A DNA stretch of 15,136 nt. Source: Frankiaceae bacterium (GTDB taxonomy: Bacteria > Actinomycetota > Actinomycetes > JAVEEJ01). Numbering within the stretch: the first letter of the stretch is position 1; the number at the start of each line of letters is the position of its first letter. Below are positions 13,592-15,136 of this stretch, in pieces. The notes beneath the pieces are model-generated. The model saw nothing but the letters and a program-made list of their open reading frames with translations, made no database searches and was not told the DNA's origin. Position numbers and translations under genes: made by a program. The DNA lies in the NCBI GenBank assembly GCA_030840515.1, contig JAVEEJ010000021.1, positions 1-15,136 on the forward strand, read 5' to 3'.

Positions 13592-13621
13592 GCGGGCGTG
13601 AGACATGTTCCTCAGGCCCGC
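13592..13621 (-). promoter_or_regulatory. 5'-leader hairpin of the second secreted-protein gene
   Basis: GCGGGC (13592-13597) pairs with GCCCGC (13616-13621) and TGAG (13599-13602) with CTCA (13611-13614), with one G-G mismatch and an 8-nt loop. It ends directly at the AGGAG ribosome binding site, so it leaves that site adjacent rather than paired. It may be a leader structure or a terminator for the carboxyltransferase transcript. Confidence 0.35.
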
Positions 13622-13649
13622 CGTTCCCCATTTGTGTGGGCTTTACGCC

Positions 13650-15089
13650 TTATAGCGGGATGTTGCTGTGCGCACCCCGCGCGGACGGCGCCTCAGCAAT
13701 GGCCCGGGCAAGCGCTGACCGCGTCAGCGCCGGCTCGACGACCTCGTCGACGACGCCAAGGGCCAGCGCCCTGCCGATGCCGCCTGCCGCCTGCTCGTGC
13801 TCAGCGGCGAGGTCCAGCTCGAGCTGGGCCTTGTCCTGCTCCTCGCTGACTGCGGCGAGCGTGCGGCGGTGCAGGATCCGGACCGCGGCGACAGCGCCCA
13901 TGACAGCCACCTCGGCACCCGGCCAGGCCATGACGCGGGTGGCGCCGAGCGAGCGGGAGTTCATCGCGATGTAGGCGCCGCCGTACGCCTTGCGCGTCAC
14001 CAGCGTCACCCGCGGCACCTGGGCCTCGGCAAAGGCGTGCAGGAGCTTGGCGCCACGGCGTACGACGCCGTCCCACTCCTGCGCGAGTCCGGGCAGGTAG
14101 CCGGGGACGTCGACGACGACGACGAGCGGGACACCGAGGGCGTCGCACATCCGCACGAAGCGAGCCGCCTTCTCGGCGCTAGTCGCGTCGAGGCAGCCAC
14201 CCAGGCGCATCGGGTTGTTGGCGACGACACCGACCGTGCGGCCGCCGAGCCGGCCGAGGGTCGTGACGATGTTCGGCGCCCACTTCGGGTGCAGCTCGAC
14301 GGCCGTGTCGGGGTCGAGTACGCCGGCCACGAGGGCGTGCACGTCGTACGCGCGCTTGGCTGCTTCGGGGATGCTCGCGGACAGGTCGATGTCCACCACG
14401 GCACCGGTGTCGATGCGTCCCTGGGCGCCGAGCAGGCCGGCGAGCCGACGGGCCTCTTCGAGCGCCGCCTCCTCAGTGGGGGAGACGATGTGCACCACGC
14501 CGCTGCGCCGGCCATGGGGCTCGGGGCCGCCGAGCTGCTCCATGTTCACGTCCTCGCCGGTGACGCTGCGCACCACCTCGGGACCGGTCACGAACACGCG
14601 CCCCGCGGGGCCGAGAATGACGATGTCGGTCAGGGCCGGGCCGTAGGCGGCGCCGCCGGCGGCGGGTCCGAGTACGACGGAGATCTGCGGAACCTTGCCG
14701 CTGGCCCTGGTCATCGCCGCGAAGACGCGGCCGACGGCGTCGAGGGACTCGACGCCCTCCCGCAGCCGTGCGCCGCCGGAGTGCCAGAGGCCGATGATCG
14801 GACGGCCGGTGCGCAGCGCCTCGTCGTACGCGCTGACCACGGCCGTGCACCCGGCGCTGCCCATCGCGCCGCCCTGGGTGGGCGCGTCGGTGGCGAACGC
14901 CACGACGGGGCTGCCGTCGATGTGGCCCGCGACGGCGAGCACACCGCTGTCGTCGAGCGGGGTGATGGCGCGCAGCGAACCCGGGTCGAGCAGCGCGGTC
15001 AGCCGGTTGAAGGCAGCCCGCGGGTCGGTGGACGGCGTCGGGTCCGTCGAGACTGCCAGCTCTGCTGAGCGGTCGGCGGCGATCGTCAT
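13650..15089 (-). CDS. Acyl-CoA carboxylase beta (carboxyltransferase) subunit, AccD6-like
   Basis: A 479-residue carboxyltransferase that moves carboxyl from biotin to acetyl- or propionyl-CoA, giving malonyl- or methylmalonyl-CoA for fatty-acid synthesis. The N-terminal half has the acyl-CoA oxyanion-hole Gly-rich segments (LWHSGGARLREGVESLDAVG and GPAAGGAAYGPALTD). The C-terminal half has the biotin-binding side (VVDVPGYLPG, RKAYGGAYIAMNSRSLGATRVMAWPGAEVAVMGAVAAVRI). Length and the terminal N-I-P-L resemble AccD6 (about 473 residues), which in mycobacteria follows the KAS genes. A preceding gene ends 29 bp upstream of the ATG at 15089, which supports an operon. Propionyl-CoA carboxylase PccB is the main alternative. 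Confidence 0.92.
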   Translation of the reverse strand: MTIAADRSAELAVSTDPTPSTDPRAAFNRLTALLDPGSLRAITPLDDSGVLAVAGHIDGSPVVAFATDAPTQGGAMGSAGCTAVVSAYDEALRTGRPIIGLWHSGGARLREGVESLDAVGRVFAAMTRASGKVPQISVVLGPAAGGAAYGPALTDIVILGPAGRVFVTGPEVVRSVTGEDVNMEQLGGPEPHGRRSGVVHIVSPTEEAALEEARRLAGLLGAQGRIDTGAVVDIDLSASIPEAAKRAYDVHALVAGVLDPDTAVELHPKWAPNIVTTLGRLGGRTVGVVANNPMRLGGCLDATSAEKAARFVRMCDALGVPLVVVVDVPGYLPGLAQEWDGVVRRGAKLLHAFAEAQVPRVTLVTRKAYGGAYIAMNSRSLGATRVMAWPGAEVAVMGAVAAVRILHRRTLAAVSEEQDKAQLELDLAAEHEQAAGGIGRALALGVVDEVVEPALTRSALARAIAEAPSARGAHSNIPL

Positions 15090-15118
15090 CTGGTGGGTGC
15101 CTCTCAGGCTGTGTCGGC

Positions 15119-15136
15119 TTAAGCGGGGATGAAGGC
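15119..15136 (-). CDS. Last codons of an upstream gene, possibly 3-oxoacyl-ACP synthase II
   Basis: Reading in from the right edge on the minus strand, the sequence gives A-F-I-P-A-stop (TAA at 15121-15119). KAS II (FabF) proteins end in a motif like G-H-N-V-A-L-A-F followed by a few residues. Because fabF commonly precedes this carboxyltransferase, this could be its tail. Five residues cannot prove this; it is mainly a context argument. Confidence 0.3.
   Translation of the reverse strand, partial: AFIPA

Larger units (their letters stand above)
2785..14679. repeat. Dispersed 11-mer CGAGTACGNCG, 13 copies across the window
   Basis: By manual reading, exact CGAGTACGWCG copies are at 2912-2922(+), 6664-6674(+), 6789-6799(-), 7848-7858(-), 8177-8187(+), 9317-9327(+), 10702-10712(-), 12374-12384(-) and 14669-14679(+). 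Copies with G or C at the ninth position are at 2785-2795(-), 5039-5049(-), 11263-11273(+) and 14315-14325(+). The 8-mer core CGAGTACG occurs twice more, at 3077 and 4133. Copies in genes fall in several frames and on both coding and template strands (for example E-Y-D, D-V-L, S-Y-S, S-V-V-L), so one codon preference does not explain them. Start and end here mark the first and last copy, not one element. Confidence 0.65.

Noticed and set aside
13581..13631. N-terminal extension of the second secreted protein from the ATG at 13631
   Set aside because: It would bury the signal peptide behind a Pro/Glu-rich segment; the ATG at 13580 has its own RBS.
13797..15068. Long plus-strand open frame opposite the carboxyltransferase
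   Set aside because: Antisense shadow; the minus-strand gene is an unmistakable full-length family member.

Overview
The window is about 70% GC with strongly GC-biased third codon positions, many GTG starts, and families typical of Actinomycetota (DUF222-HNH, DUF3145, an AccD6-type carboxyltransferase, a YtxH-like protein). It looks like chromosomal DNA of a free-living actinomycete, perhaps near Nocardioidaceae; the rank below phylum is a guess. No phage, plasmid, IS element or CRISPR array was seen.

Layout. 1-577: the 3' part of a GNAT acetyltransferase and a short remnant that resembles the C-terminus of a VOC/glyoxalase protein. 676-2925 (minus strand): a DUF222-HNH nuclease-family gene with an apparently leaderless promoter, three DnaA-box-like nonamers, a four-unit 15-bp tandem repeat, and an M23 lipoprotein peptidase. 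3006-6185 (plus strand): dnaG followed by an RpoD/HrdB-type sigma factor, like the 3' part of the classical macromolecular-synthesis operon. 6190-6471: a convergent YtxH-like protein. 6546-6770: tRNA-Asn(GTT) and a CAT-anticodon tRNA, followed by a perfect 21-bp inverted repeat. 6952-8831: two small membrane proteins, a RimJ/L-type GNAT and an antibiotic-kinase-like protein with overlapping ends. 8819-11386 (minus strand): modABC molybdate importer. 11438-11881: an unrecognised gene. 12057-12551: DUF3145 protein. 12562-13580 (minus strand): two tandem paralogous secreted proteins, each with a 5'-leader hairpin. 13650-15089: acyl-CoA carboxylase beta subunit. The extreme right edge holds the last codons of a further gene, possibly fabF.

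How the genes fit together. The DnaG-sigma pair joins replication priming and transcription initiation. ModA, ModB and ModC form one importer. The right end looks like the tail of a fatty-acid synthesis locus (KAS II, AccD6, DUF3145) into which a pair of small secreted proteins has been placed.

The most unusual signal is at the DNA level. An 11-mer, CGAGTACGNCG, occurs 13 times by my reading in this window. It appears on both strands, in different reading frames and between genes, far above a rough composition-based expectation. Its density and lack of strand bias resemble DNA uptake sequences or the cyanobacterial HIP1 element. I know of no described actinobacterial counterpart.
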